Notes: generated by a model from the sequence alone, not told the origin. Shown: positions 1-12,640, numbered from the stretch's first letter. The stretch is 64,000 nt of DNA from Camelus bactrianus (GCF_048773025.1 NC_133566.1:8407501-8471500), one strand, 5' to 3'. Numbers and translations: made by a program.

Positions 1-180
1 GCAAATGCACACTCAACATTTCTTTAATGTTTAAAAAAAATGATATTTATATACTATAAAATATAACTACACATCACCAAGGAATCGACCAAAGCTTAGT
101 TAGGTGAAGCAAAAGTAAACATTTCTTCTGCATTGGTCCAGTATGAACCCACTCCACCCCCAATTTTCTGTGAACTGTCT

Positions 181-406
181 TTTTTTTCAAATTTATTATG
201 TTTTTTATTGAAGTATAGCCAGTTACAATGTGTCAATTTCTGGTATAGGGCATAATGTCTCACTCATTGGTGTATATATACATATACTTGTTTTCATATT
301 CTTTTTCATTAAGGGTTACAAGATATTGAATATAGTTCCCTGTGCTATACAGAAGAAATTTGTTTTTCATCTGTTTTTATACACAGTAGTTAATATCTGC
401 AAATCT
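181..406 (-). mobile_element. L1 3' end, truncated (3' part of an inverted insertion)
   Basis: Read on the minus strand this is the last ~220 bp of a cetartiodactyl-type L1 3' UTR. It runs from 'agatttgcagatatt' through 'tgtatagcacagggaact' and 'accagaaattgacacattg' to an A-rich tail, seen as the T-run at 181-188 on the plus strand. The same tail is present at 23,583-23,800, 34,664-34,820 and 60,627-60,743. No coding capacity remains. Confidence 0.8.
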
Positions 407-480
407 CAAAGACATAGTAAACAATCTTATGGTTACCTGGAGTAGGAAGGGATAAATTTGAGGGTCTGAGATCTGTAAAT
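407..480 (+). mobile_element. Inverted 5' segment of the same L1 insertion
   Basis: This short stretch reads on the plus strand as the L1 3' UTR portion that normally lies just upstream of the piece at 181-406. It contains 'cttatggttacctgga' and 'gggataaatttgagg', which parallel 44,608-44,655 in the larger L1 of this window. The head-to-head arrangement fits one 5'-inverted (twin-primed) L1 insertion. The outer boundary is approximate. Confidence 0.55.
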
Positions 481-489
481 GCTTCAACT

Positions 490-2230
490 ATCTGTCTCAA
501 ATGTTTTCCCATAGAGCCTTAGTCTCAGAAGGTAACCTGGTCAACTTTGCATCTCTTGCACTTTTACCAAGGAGGAGGTTCTGTCTCCAAATTTCCAGGT
601 CTATTACCAATTTCCTCTCTGCCTAGTGAACAACCTCTAACAGAGGCTGCTCTTTTTTTTTTTAGAATTTTTAATTTTTGTTGTTACAACAGCATCTGAT
701 TTGGTTACCAATATATGTATTATTTAAAATAAAATTAGCAGCTGTAACAATAAAGAGAAAATAAAAATTTTAGTAAACTACTCTATTTCAGAGATCTTAG
801 TCTGATTTGTCATCGATGTATCCCAAGTACCCTAGCTTATTTACAATATTGACTTACTTATCCAGATTCAAATTATAAAAATTATTGAGTATGTTGGCTT
901 ACATAAATGAATAAACAGGAAATTAGGCCAAGAATATCATGCCAATAGTAGAAATGAAAATCCATGGATGTTGGTACCTGTATATATAATTATTTAGTTC
1001 AGTTAATGATTTTGTTATTTAAAAACACTTCAGTGAAGCATTTTGTGAATTAGTAAGGGAAACAAAAGTGTATTAACAGTGACTATTCAAAAGGAAGAAA
1101 AATGACCAAAAAAGAGGAAAACTAAAATAAATTCTAAAACTGTCAATAAAACAACAGGGTAAATCTATGTCCTGGGTGACATTACTTCTGTAACATCTCT
1201 TCAGTAACAAAGAGTGTTTCTGAATTCATAAAATACTCAGTTGGTAAACCACTCATTTTGATAACTGCATTGATTGGCTTTCTTTGCCTGTGATTACAAC
1301 AGTTTCCCCAAACTTAAAATATAAAGCTGTTTTATATATAGGACATTTCTCATGTACATCTGCTCAGTATATCTTTATCAACATTAATTTAACAAAAGAG
1401 AGTATAACCTACTTTGTTTTTAGTGTACTCTACATTTTCCTCAGGAAACCCCAAAACATCAAAGAAACACACAACACAAAATATAACTAATATGATGAGA
1501 AATATTAATTTTGGAAGCAAATGTAAATATGTTATATTTTAGAGATGAAGACTTAAAAATGTTAACCACTTTCTTACCTATACAACAAAATGATTAAATA
1601 AATGATAGTGCATCCCTTGAAGCGACAGTATTCAGGTATTTAAAATAACATAGTTTACAATATTTAACCACATGAAGATGACTGAAACAGAATATTAAAG
1701 TGAAAAATGTAAGCTAAAATATGTATGTATATATATTTGTATTACATATAGTATATGTATTATATATAAGGTACAGTATATACACTATGGATACTATATA
1801 TTGTATTATATTACAATAAGTGATATATGCAATACATATGACATACACACTTTCATGATAAAAGTGCAGAAAGAAGGTATTTTGTGTATGTGTGTACACA
1901 TGTGTTGTGTATGTGATGTCTGATGACAATGGGATGATTGCTTATTTTGTTTTTCATCTTTTTTAACTGCTGCATTTTATAAGTTATTAAAATTAGACCA
2001 CTCAAAAATATACACACATAATTCAATTCAATATAATTATTTTTAACTGTTTGTCAGGCGTTTTCTTGATGCTCAGACTAGAACTGAAGATGAATAGGAG
2101 GAGGAAAAATGGAAAGGAATGGAAAGGAAATGCCATATACTCAGCACTTAACAAATAATAGATACCCTAGGAATTTAAATTTCAACAAATAAATGTAAGA
2201 AATTTGTATGGGAATGTGGGACCATAAGTG
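490..2230. other. AT-rich intergenic sequence, no gene seen
   Basis: No gene is recognisable here. The reading frames present are short and low in complexity. Positions about 1,715-1,830 are a degenerate TA/TG-rich simple sequence ('tatgtatatatatttg' and similar). Confidence 0.6.
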
Positions 2231-2235
2231 TTATG

Positions 2236-2425
2236 ACAAGCAATGTGTTAAGCACATTATCCATTTTATCTAAATCTGTCTTTGCCATCACCATATGAAA
2301 TTAATTTTATTATTCCAGTTTTAACAGATGAGGAAATGATAGATTAACATACTTGTCAAAGTTGGCTAGCTAGTTAAGAGGGTGACTATGACTTTGATTC
2401 TAATTCTCTTCATCTCCAAAAACTG
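2236..2425 (-). mobile_element. MIR SINE, decayed
   Basis: The plus strand shows the reverse complement of a MIR: 'caatgtgttaagcacattat', then a 'ttttaacagatgaggaaatg' core, then a 'gctagctagttaaga' block. These parallel the usual antisense MIR landmarks ('tgctaagcgctttacat', 'cagatgaggaaactgag', 'cacagctagtaag'). It is old and strongly diverged. Confidence 0.65.
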
Positions 2426-2449
2426 TGTACTGTTCTTGTGGATCTCAAA

Positions 2450-5400
2450 GACACAGTTCGCAAGAAAGACAAATAATGCTTTGTTACTAATACTATAAAC
2501 AGGCAAAGTTCTATGAAAGTACAGATTAAAGGGAGGTAAATTCTGGAGTAAATGGATCCATGATTGCTGTCAGAGTGGGGTGGGGAGGAAGGCAGAGAAA
2601 TGCTGTCTGATCTGTGTCTTCAAAGGTAGGATGAGCAAATTTTAGCAAGCATGGTGAGGGACATAAGACCTCCAGCCAGCACAAAAGCATCAGCAGAGAT
2701 CCAGGAATTCAGGACTGGGGGTAGGGAGTTATCCACAGGTTGTGTTAAGGGTGAAAACTCTGGCTCCAAACAAAGCTCCACCCCTCCACCCAACATACAA
2801 CTTCTACCATCTTTCTTTCTAGCTGATACTCCATATTTCACCTTTTTATATAGCATCAATGTATCTTCACCTTTCATTATAAAGTGTTAACCATATTTGA
2901 CTAAGCTCTACTGTGAAATTCTCAAAAATTGGAAATGTGTGTGTTGATCTGTATTCAGCCAAATGAGATATGGCTAAGGATGGAAAAATATTTAGGATAA
3001 GTAAAAACAGTTACATTTTTTTACCTCAATCCAAACAGGAAAAAAAAAGTTTAATTAGTTATCTCTCTAGCTTTAAAAATAATTTTTTTAAAAGGAGAGC
3101 AAGTACCTATTATTGAATACATTCTTTTAAATTATATTTAAAAATCTTCCTATCATAAGCAATTATTCAGATAGTTTAATTTATCCACTGACTTTCGTTT
3201 AATGAAATTTCACTTTTTACTCCAATGCTTCTTAACCCAATGCTTATCAAATTTTCTCTATAGTTTTATTTAATATAATTTGAAAATTTTAAATACACTA
3301 ATAAATTTAATAATAAATACCCATAGGTTAAAAAAAATAACATTGAGAATTACTGAAAGATTTCTGAAAACCTGACCAAAATTTTATGATTTTATGAGAA
3401 TGGCTCTTTTTATAAATAGACAAAGAATATGTATGTGATGTGTGTGTGTGTGTGTGTGTGTGTGTACGTGTGTATTCCCATCCAATTTAGGGGCCTGTAC
3501 TTCCTCTCAGTTACGCCTTAAGACTTGCCTCAGAAACCTTTCAATGTGGGTTACTCTACTCAAAGTAGCCCTCGTACTGTCAAAATGATGTTCCATCTGT
3601 CATGGGAAGAAGCTTTTGTTTTAATGTATTTAAGTATTTGTATGTATGTATGGATTCTCTTTGGATTATTTTATGTCATCTAATACAATGATATTATGCA
3701 GTGAATAAAATACACTGGAATAAACTAAAACCTACATATTCATGCTTAAGTTTTTTTTTCTCATGAAATTTTTTCATTAAAGAATGCTTATTTTCTTAGC
3801 TATGTTATATTCAGAGTTTTACCATTTACATAACTTTTTCATTTTATGAAAATTGCTATATATAGTAAAACTAAAAGTTCTACCGTATAAACGGTGTGAG
3901 CTCTTACATAAACATGTATAGTTAAAACTAAATTGGTTTAATATCGTGGAAATAGATGAGTGGTGTCTTTGTTTTTGCTTTTGCTTTTTGAGTGAGATGA
4001 AGAACTTCTGCAGCATTCTCCTCAATCAAGAAAGTATACTGGACATACAAATTAATATTTTGAACTTTAGAGAATTTTAACTGCTAAGATAATTATTGTA
4101 ACTTTTGATGGATTAAACTTTAGTACTGACTCAGGTTTTAAAAGACTTGACCCTAAAATCAAATTTATTTTCAATTCCTGTTTAATGACTATATTTAGAA
4201 TTTATTGCTTAATTGCATCACACATCAATGCATTTTGCATTTTGATTAGGTAGTAGTTTTATGTGATTCTCTGAATCATTTGATTAGACATCCATGGAAC
4301 AACTAAACCACACCCATTAACTCCACAAAAGACAAAACTCTCATTTCCTATATTTTGTTTGTAAAACTAACTTGTCTTCACAGAGACTTTCTTTATATTT
4401 CTTTGTATGCTTAGCATTGTACCATCCAGAAAAATTTTTGGCGAGTTTCATCACCTTGAATTGTATTTCTGATCTCTATTTATCAGTTCTTTACTCATCA
4501 ATTCCAATCCTTAATGTGTATAGCAACTCATTTAACAGCTTGAATGTTGTAATAAGATCTACTGAGTTAAGGATATTGCTAGTCTCACTTTAAAATTTTG
4601 AGATGTAGACAGATATGAATTATTAGATATCATGTATTATATGACTGCATATAAATGATTATTATATATTTAAGTATAATAAACATGTAGTATATATAAT
4701 TATAAGCAATCATATGCATATGATTATCTATCTGCATAAGATCTATCTGTCTAAAACTACATCTGTGCATTATATCTTCCCTGTCTAAAATCTCACAAAA
4801 TGTCATCCAGTGGTTCTATCATTTTGATTATTTGGACCCTGTTATGGACATTTCTGACAAAATGTAATACAGACTCAGCAGAATTCAGTTGTCCGTACAG
4901 AAGAATGTTATACACACAGTTTATATGAAAATGAGTGTATCCAAGATACCTGCTCACTATTTAGTGAGAAAACATAAATTTAAATGGAGAGAGGTAAACC
5001 TCATAACTTTCATCCCTTTACTATGAAAGATTATCCAGGAAAAGAGTAGGATGATAGAAGTGATGCAACAATTTCCACTCTCAGTTTTTTGAAAGTCTCT
5101 CTCAAACACACTTACAACGTATTAAATTTAGATTTTTAGATCTTAAAAAAATACCATGTGTAGATTACATTTTCTTGTGGACCTGTGACAGAATCAGGTT
5201 AAACAAGTCATATTTCATATTGAATACAAAACAGGGACTCTCATTTTCCAGCCTGTCTTGAGCTAATAATAGTTGTGAAACACATTATAAGACTACAACA
5301 TGAGGAAACAGACCTTGATTTTGAATTTCCTTTGTGCTCTAGCAATGGGGCATAATGTTCAGTTATGCTGTTATGAGATATCACTTGCACAGCTTATCTT

Positions 5401-5800
5401 AAAAAAAATCCTCTAGTAATATTATTAAGTTACACCACATGTATTCTATACTCAAATTGAAATTCATTCAATAGAATTTAGAAAATTTCAGGCTATTTCA
5501 GATTTTTATTTTCCATTGATTTGTTTTTCTTATAGCTTTTTTTCCCTCCCAAACAGAGTTTAAATAAAAAAAAACTGGGAGGAAATTTTTTAAATAAAAT
5601 AACACTTTCAACGGATTATCTATCATTAACATTGTACTCTAGATCCTTGTGAGGTTAGATGATTTCCATCAGAAATTATATTTTTCATATTCAGTTATAT
5701 TTCACTGTTGACTTTGTGTGATACCTTAGTGGTAGTGGAGGAATATAATTAGAGAACACAGCAATAGAAAATCACTAATGGGATAATACTCTTTGCAACT
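2450..5800. other. Intergenic sequence with a (TG)n tract
   Basis: No gene is seen. A (TG)n microsatellite lies at about 3,439-3,473. Positions 2,500-2,880 are slightly more GC-rich and have overlapping short frames on both strands, but no recognised family or splice pattern. Confidence 0.5.
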
Positions 5801-5819
5801 GTCAGCAGTTTTTCACTTT

Positions 5820-6370
5820 TCACGTGAGGATGGGTTTGCTAATTGGATTAAGTCTGTGTCTAACTGTAACCTCAGCAAGCATCAGTTAAAGAAAGAATTG
5901 CCATGTCATACCTGGGTTGTGCACTAGGTGGTGAAGTGCATAGTTAATAATCATTTAAAGCACAGCCTATGTGCCTAATTATGCCTATTTGTTTGATTAA
6001 AAATCTGCTTATCAAGGCTAATTGTTCAACAAAATCTTCAGGGATATCTGGAGTAACCACTTATAGTATCTGAACTAGAGGTGGATTAAAGGAGTCATCA
6101 AATGTTTTAGCTTTTAGGCAACAAAACTGCAGCTGATTTTACAGGCTTTTTTAAAAAAAGGAGTGCAAATACTGAGTTTTAGTGTAAGAGGACAGAATAG
6201 AATTACAGTGTCATTCAGAATAGTTTTAGTGATGAAATCCATATGGGATGCAAAAAAAAAAAAATACAGAGGAGTACCTGCTGAGTGTGGAATCTATTTG
6301 TGAGCTAATTTTGTGTCTATGAATAATTTAATGATACTATAGTAGAGAATATATGCCAATATCAATGAAC
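5820..6370. other. Single-copy AT-rich sequence, possible conserved noncoding element
   Basis: This stretch is free of recognisable repeats and rich in ATTA/TAAT-type homeodomain-like words (for example around 5,943-6,015). It has no open frame of note. That profile fits a noncoding enhancer or plain single-copy DNA; conservation cannot be judged from one sequence. Confidence 0.2.
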
Positions 6371-6379
6371 TCTATTTTA

Positions 6380-6720
6380 AAAACTTTTGGACAACATCTC
6401 CGGGGTCCTTCCATCTACATGGGGCCAAATGACTTAGGTTTTAGCCAGTGAAAAGTTAAGAGAGGCTGGCCCTTAAAATATTCCTTGATGTCCTACAAAA
6501 GATCTCTCTTTTGTCATTGGCTAGGGACATGCATAGCTTCAAGTGGAGTGTACTCAAGTCTTACATCATGACCAAACCATCAGATGGGTAAAACTAAGTT
6601 CCAAATGATTGCATGCAGCAGAGATGCTTTCCCACCTCCACAGTCAGCCCACATACGGTATGTGTGCAGTGACAGACAGACCTTTCTTACATGTCAAATT
6701 AGTACACTAACACCTGGGAA
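6380..6720 (+). mobile_element. Possible fossil LTR-type repeat, unassigned
   Basis: The block from 'acaacatctccggggtcc' to 'tcaaattagtacactaac' is locally more GC-rich. Phrases such as 'tgacttaggttttagccagtg' resemble old MaLR/ERVL LTR consensus text. No family could be fixed from memory, and it may be another ancient repeat. Confidence 0.25.
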
Positions 6721-6729
6721 ATAAGAATT

Positions 6730-8550
6730 CTGAAAAATACATTTGGTAGTTAATATAGTTTGAAGTTTCCTCTGCAACTTGAGAGGTACTGAAACTGGTA
6801 GTTTCTTTTCTTCCCCAGTTAGTGGAGAACTGTGAGACTTCTGTTGAAAATATAAATTCCTGTTTTAATCTACACTGTTCCAGCCTCCATTGTGGTCAGC
6901 TGTAAAAGAGTTAACATCCTAGGTAAATGTGAAATAACTCAGCTGGATAATTCAGTGCCCTGGACACAGTTGATTGACTTAGAACAATCACTAGTGATAT
7001 GAACATTGTAGCCCCCACTTTATTTGACCTTCAGGATGGTTTACTTGCTGGTGTTCATGCTCAGGCTCAACACTCTTGAGCAGCAGCAGCAGCATGTACA
7101 AACTCAAGAAATGAGTGTTTACCTCTCCTTCACATTTTTTATTTCATCCTTTGTGGGCTTTCATTCTCGAACATCTAGAAGCTCAAGTTTATTCCTACTA
7201 TGAGCTTTTAGAGATATTAGAAGACAGACATGTTACCATGCACTTAGTCAATTCAGTTTGGCCACCCTGTGGTCGCCACCCAGCTGAAGCTCCAAGTAAT
7301 ACGCCACTGGGTAGCATGGTTTCATTAATAAAAGTGTGAGCAGCATGCTACAATTAAATATCTATTAAATATATGATGTTTTAACTCACGATTCTTATTT
7401 TATCTAAACTTACAGTAAGAAATAAGCAAATATAGCAATTTATAGCCATTAAATTCACAAACTTTATGAACCAATATCAGTTATACTGCTTGGAGTTTTG
7501 CATTTAGAAAAGGATTATTATACAAACTGAATTAATTCAGAGCATTCAGAAAGAAATATTAGGGCATTTGTCAAAGTTCTATTATAATGAATATGATTTT
7601 AAAGAAGTACTCTTTGTAATCTTTCTATTTCTATACCTGTCCAGGTACAATGAGTTACTATTACACAAATTTTTATAAAGAATATTTTCCATGGTTACCT
7701 TCTTCTATTCTGAGGAAATATGTAAAATTCTACATAGGAAGCCATTGTTTTATAGAGAAAGACACTTAACTAGAAGTGACAAGAATCCATTCTACCACTA
7801 ATCACTTTCACACTCTCGGACCATTTCCTTACTCTCCCAGTGGTTTGGTGCATCTGTATTGAATAAACTGCAAGATTGCCGATCCTTTATGAAACACAGG
7901 AAATGAGAAGAGATTTTAACATTCATACAGTTCCTCTGAAATTTACTTTTGTTTTCACTTCAAATACCAATTATCTTTTTAACCATCACTCCCTGTCCTA
8001 CTTCAAATACCTCAAACTCCCACATAATTTTGATTTAGCTTAAATCTCCAAACTTCTATGAAGCCAGTACCTGAAGAGACTCTCTGAAGGAAGAAAGGAG
8101 AGAAGTGAAAGCAGCACCAGCATGGTGTCCATGTCTTTTACATATTATTTCACCGCAGAAGAGACTCAAGTATATATTTTTAATCTTTAAATCTTGCATT
8201 ACCAGAGAACAACTGAAACATTGATTTTTTGTTTCAGCCATTCAATCCTCATGAGCCTCAAGATTTTCCTGGATCTGAGTTAAGTGCTACTGGAATGGAA
8301 AATTGTAAAATACCTAACTCGTGTATAAAAGCATGTCTGACCTTTATATAAATGTGTTCAAACAAGTTAAATGAGGACATCATGACAAAATGATACGAGA
8401 ATAATCAAAGATTATCAAAAACTAGGCAGCATTTTAACAAAATTTAGATTAGTGGAACTGTAAGTGTACCTTTACATTGACAATAAAAGGAAATACAGAG
8501 AAAAATGAACCACACAGAATGTACAAATTAGATGTTTAAGCTTTAAAAAA
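6730..8550. other. Intergenic sequence, no gene seen
   Basis: No coding region is supported. A short CAG-type run lies at about 7,081-7,094. Positions about 7,765-7,890 may be a badly decayed plus-strand MIR ('gacaagaatccattctaccac', then 'ggaccatttccttactctc'), but the match is weak. Confidence 0.4.
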
Positions 8551-8561
8551 ACTTGTTCTTC

Positions 8562-8693
8562 AGGGAGGATAGCTCAAGTGGTAGAGCACATGCTTAACAT
8601 GCATGAGGTCCTGGGTTCAATCCCCAGTACCTCCTCTAAGAATAAAGTAAGTAAACCTAATTACCCCCGCACCCCCCCAAAAGTAGTAAAAAT
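8562..8693 (+). mobile_element. Camelid tRNA-derived SINE with target-site duplication
   Basis: The head is tRNA-like, with an A box ('tagctcaagtgg' at about 8,570) and a B box ('ggttcaatcccc' at about 8,614). A short body and a C-rich then A-rich tail follow. This is the pattern of the camelid SINE family usually called VIC/Vic-1. A 10-bp direct repeat, 'cttgttcttc', flanks it at 8,552-8,561 and 8,694-8,703. The intact boxes and duplication suggest a fairly recent insertion. It is the strongest marker of the host lineage in the window. Confidence 0.92.
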
Positions 8694-8703
8694 CTTGTTC
8701 TTC

Positions 8704-9894
8704 TAGTAAAATCCTCTAATAATTAGGATTTCCGTATTTTGTTTTCTCAAGCTACATCAAATAACCTAGTAGAAGAGAGACTTCATAAGATGATTTCACA
8801 GAACCTCTCTAACGTAATATTTTGCAACCTATATGTTTTGGGATAAGTTTCTTCCACAGAGGAAATAAATGTCTCCTCTTTATAACCAAATTTCCTTTGG
8901 TATTACATGATTTTTACCAAAGTGATTAAGATTAATCTGAAAGATACACAGATAAGGGAGTTATGCCTCACAGTGACTTGGTAGAATTATCACAGCAAAT
9001 AACTCCTGCAATCCAATGATTTTTAAACAATATTTAGAATAATGCAGAAGATAAATAGATGTTTGTGTTTGTCCATTTAGAGAATAATCATATATCTCTC
9101 TTTATATTCAATAAGTACAATCTCTGGTGGTATGACGTGCTTTGACAAACTTTTTCAGAAACCTAAGTGCTAGGTACCAATGTGTTTTCCTTCCAATCCT
9201 TTGTTCTTTTCTTCCAAATCCTGCAAGTAGCTTGGAAACCTAAGCACATTGTAGAGCTTTATCTTAATAGTTTTAATGATGAAGTGAGCATTTACTCACC
9301 CATTTAATTGCTTATTTCTCACTGATATTTGCTTAAAATTATTCAATTGACATACTCCTTGAGAGAGCAACTCTCCCCTGATATGGCATTACCTGAAAAA
9401 TCCTCAAAAATAGATCTCTATAGCAGAAGCACAGCAAAGCTTGCCCTGGCTTCCTCCTCTAATGATCTCTCTCCTGAAACTGCTCATGTAAACACTTGCA
9501 CAAACATTAGTGGATAGGGAAATTATCTCTGAGAGCAAATGTGGCAGATTATATTTTTCCAGGTATTATTTCTCAATGACTTCGTTTGAACTTGAATACA
9601 TGGGCTATAAAGAGTGGAAGGTTATTTTTTTTTCTGCTTTACTCTAATATATGCTTAATAAATTTACTTCTTCTATGTGATTATTACTATATGATATGTG
9701 TTTATATCATATTTTTATTGCATATCTATTTTTGGCACAAGTTTATAAAGATTGGTTAATTTTTAGTTATCTGTATCAAGGAAATTGAACAATGAAGTGA
9801 ATAAACCTCAGTGGGAAACAGTCAAGATCTATGTGAGTCACAGGAATGAATTATATCTATACAATAGCAGGGGCAACGGGTTTGCCTTTTTAAT

Positions 9895-9931
<37 letters not shown>

Positions 9932-10343
9932 TTATAACTCAGGCTTATCTGAGTATTCATCTTTATTCTCTAGTTGGCTAGCATAAGCCATCTCAAGGCA
10001 TGCCAAGTGGCTAAAGAATGGGCAGCCAAGCCTCTTATCAAACAGTATCCTCCATTTCTTCTCCATCTGTTTCTCTCTGCTTATTAGTTTTATTCTTAAT
10101 ATAGTTTCTCTTCTCCAGATGGTGAGAAATACGGTCACTGACACTTCCTGAGTCAAGCCATTTACAACTTCACTAGAAGATTCCAAAAACACAGAACTTC
10201 TATACCTGCAGAAGATGACACATACTAAGAGGTCAAACTAATAGATCCTCAATAACTGGGGGAACTATAGTACAATGTCAGTTATAATTGTATTTTGTGT
10301 TATGTATTCTTAATCATCACTAGATTTCTGCTAATATAACAAA
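8704..10343. other. AT-rich intergenic sequence with a (TG)n tract
   Basis: No gene is recognised. A (TG)n microsatellite occupies about 9,892-9,931. Short frames around 9,329-9,517 (+) and 9,932-10,192 (-) show no family signature. Confidence 0.5.
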
Positions 10344-10540
10344 AAGACCCATTTTTTATAATTATATATATATAATATATAAAAGGGTATAAGAACAATT
10401 TTTACATATATACATAATTTATGTATATATATAAATATATATATTTATGTATATATAATATAACTTATGTATATATATACACATATACATAAATATATAT
10501 ATATATACACACATATACATAAATATATATATATGTAAAA
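10344..10540. repeat. Palindromic AT-rich simple repeat
   Basis: Almost pure A/T sequence built from 'tatata', 'tacata' and 'aaatat' words. 'tttttacatatatacata' begins at about 10,399, and near-complementary sequence ending in 'atatgtaaaaaa' lies at 10,521-10,540. The segment could therefore fold into a large hairpin or cruciform. Confidence 0.7.
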
Positions 10541-10559
10541 AAGAGTTCCTTTTTTTTTA

Positions 10560-11090
10560 ACTGGCACAAGTATAGTGGCAACTGAGAACTTTCTGTTGTT
10601 ATTTTCTCTGGCAATCATACCAGCAGTAGTAGAATTTCACTTTGGTATTCAGTTTCTATGACCTGAGATGTATTTTTGGTAATTCAACTTCTCATTAATA
10701 TGCAGTATCCTTGTCAATGAAAGAAAACAAAATATAATTTCTAAATATATCCTAATTCATTGAAATGTATTTAAGTTCTTTTATCATAAGACAATTCAAT
10801 TGCTTCTTCATTAGCTAAAGCATTTAGCAGGTACTTATCTACATGTAGCACTACAGAGGGCCAACTTTATGTAAAGGTTTGATAGTTCACTTAAAAGAAA
10901 AATTTTATTGTTTATTTTCCCCAAATCCTTTCCATTTATTGCTTATAGCTTTGAAACCCTTTAACTTTGAATCAAACACTATTTTTCATTGTTAGAGAGG
11001 CTGTTTAAAATTAAAATGCCTAAAGATATGACACATAAATATAAGATTATTCAGACTAATGTTTTAATAAGACAGAGGGAAGAGCATAAA
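10560..11090. other. Intergenic sequence, nothing recognised
   Basis: AT-rich sequence with no recognised gene or repeat. Confidence 0.4.
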
Positions 11091-11094
11091 TGTG

Positions 11095-11510
11095 TGAAGG
11101 CCCAGGATAAGCCACCCCGAAATGTGCCTCAAAGGCATACTGATAATTTTGAATTCAGGTTACTTAAGAAATGGCCAATGCAAAAGGGAATCTGACCTTC
11201 TTTTCTCTCCCATGAAAGAAGGATATAAATCTCTCGTGTGAAAGGTGCACTCCCTATGTTTGGAGGTACAAGGACACCCTTACTGCCAGAGGGGGAATTC
11301 ACACTGAGAAGCCTATATAAACTAACCTTGTTACTTCTTTAATTTACTACCCAGAGCCCAGATTCTGTTTAAATTCATTTATTGAGCACCCAAAACCTAA
11401 GTTTCTTTGTCCCATCAATTCCTCACAAATGTAATGTTTCTTTGTCTAAAAAATACAAAAGCTGCCTCTTTAGGTCTCATTTTTTTGAGATCTCCAATAT
11501 GCACAAATTA
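11095..11510 (+). mobile_element. Fossil ERV LTR, family not fixed
   Basis: The block starts near 'aggataagccaccccgaaat' and continues through 'ctgccagagggggaattc', 'agcccagattctgtttaaat' and 'tcaattcctcacaaatgtaa'. These read like an old mammalian endogenous-retrovirus LTR. Its 'accccnaaatatgcctc'-type head resembles the fossil LTR at 48,611-49,130. It is a solitary, degraded, ancient copy with no internal region recognised. Confidence 0.5.
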
Positions 11511-11589
11511 AAATTTGTTTATTTTTCTACCACTTATCCAATTTCTGTCAATTTTATTAGTTCAGCCACAAAAAATTAAGAGGAGTACA

Positions 11590-11623
11590 GGGGGAAATTC
11601 CCCCCCACACACACACACACAAA
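11590..11623. repeat. Short G/C palindrome and (CA)n tract
   Basis: Positions 11,590-11,604 are a 15-bp near-perfect palindrome, GGGGGAAATTCCCCC, whose core matches the NF-kappaB (kB) consensus. A C-run and a short (CA)n microsatellite follow directly. It may only be a by-product of the simple repeat. Confidence 0.6.
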
Positions 11624-11639
11624 TAGCAGTGGTAGATTT

Positions 11640-12335
11640 GATAGATACCAAATTTTCTTAGTATAGAGAATCTGGAAAAATGACAAACTTCAATAACTTG
11701 ATACATCTCCTTTATTCATTTTCTGACTCCTGAATTTATCTTAATTTTCTTTATGAGCAGAGATAGTTGCCAACAAAATAATCATTTTTTTAAACTATAA
11801 ATTGGAACATATAATTCCCTTCTGAAAAGCCATCTGTGCTTTTTGGTTATACGTAAAAACAAACTCAGACTTCTTAATCTGTTCAACTAAGTCTTGAGAA
11901 GTTTGACTCATTCATAATTTCATATGCTGCCCCCACCATACCTGCTACACACTGGACTCAGTGGTCCACTGCCCATTTAGGGAGAATGAGAAATCCTTTA
12001 GGGACCTTCTCCCATGTTATTTTCTCTATTTGGTGTACTCTAGAGAAGTGGATTTGTCCAAGGATAGACTGATCACTAGTTAGCAAATGGTGTCATAGAT
12101 CAGCAAATAGGTATGTTCTTTGAATGTAAATCAAACACTTCACAAAATTCAGCTAATGTTTGTTTGTTTTGTATTTGTTTCATTTTCTCCTTAGCAAAGC
12201 TTTCTTAATGAAGTGCTTTGCTTTGCTTTTTCCAGATGCGTAGCTTGAGTAACAGTGAATTTTGCCCCCTCTTCTATTTCACCCTCTTCTAACACTCAGG
12301 TTTACTATCACACAGATACCAGTTTTTGTGTATCA
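11640..12335. other. Intergenic sequence, nothing recognised
   Basis: Mixed-composition single-copy sequence. No gene is supported. Confidence 0.4.
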
Positions 12336-12640
12336 TTAGATTCCTTCTCCTCTTCCAAGTCTTAGCTTAAGGGTAACCTCATCTGGTAGAATCTGCTGCC
12401 CACCAATTTAAAATAATTGCAGAACTACCTCTGTGTTTTCTATCAAGACATCTTATTTAATTTTTAAATAACAATAATCACAACTTGCAATTTTATATTT
12501 TATTAGTCACTCACTTGTTTGTTTGTTTTTTTGTTAGCCTCTCCTAGAACTGGGAGTTTAATAAAGACTCATGCTATTTTTACGTACTATGCCCAGTGTC
12601 TGGAAGGTAGTATTCAATATCTAAATTAAAATACATACGT
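12336..12640 (+). mobile_element. L2-like LINE 3' end, ancient
   Basis: The order of 'tcttagcttaagggtaacct', 'tttattagtcactca', 'agcctctcctagaactgggag' and 'tatgcccagtgtctggaagg' follows the usual L2 3' region ('aatgtcacctcc', 'actagaatgtaagctcc', 'cccagtgcctagaac'). A (TTTG)-type run near 12,513 interrupts it. It is strongly diverged. Confidence 0.45.

Noticed and set aside
8562-8640. A possible tRNA gene on the plus strand
   Set aside because: A and B boxes are present, but the anticodon and acceptor stems do not pair properly, and the SINE body, tail and target-site duplication show it is a tRNA-derived SINE.
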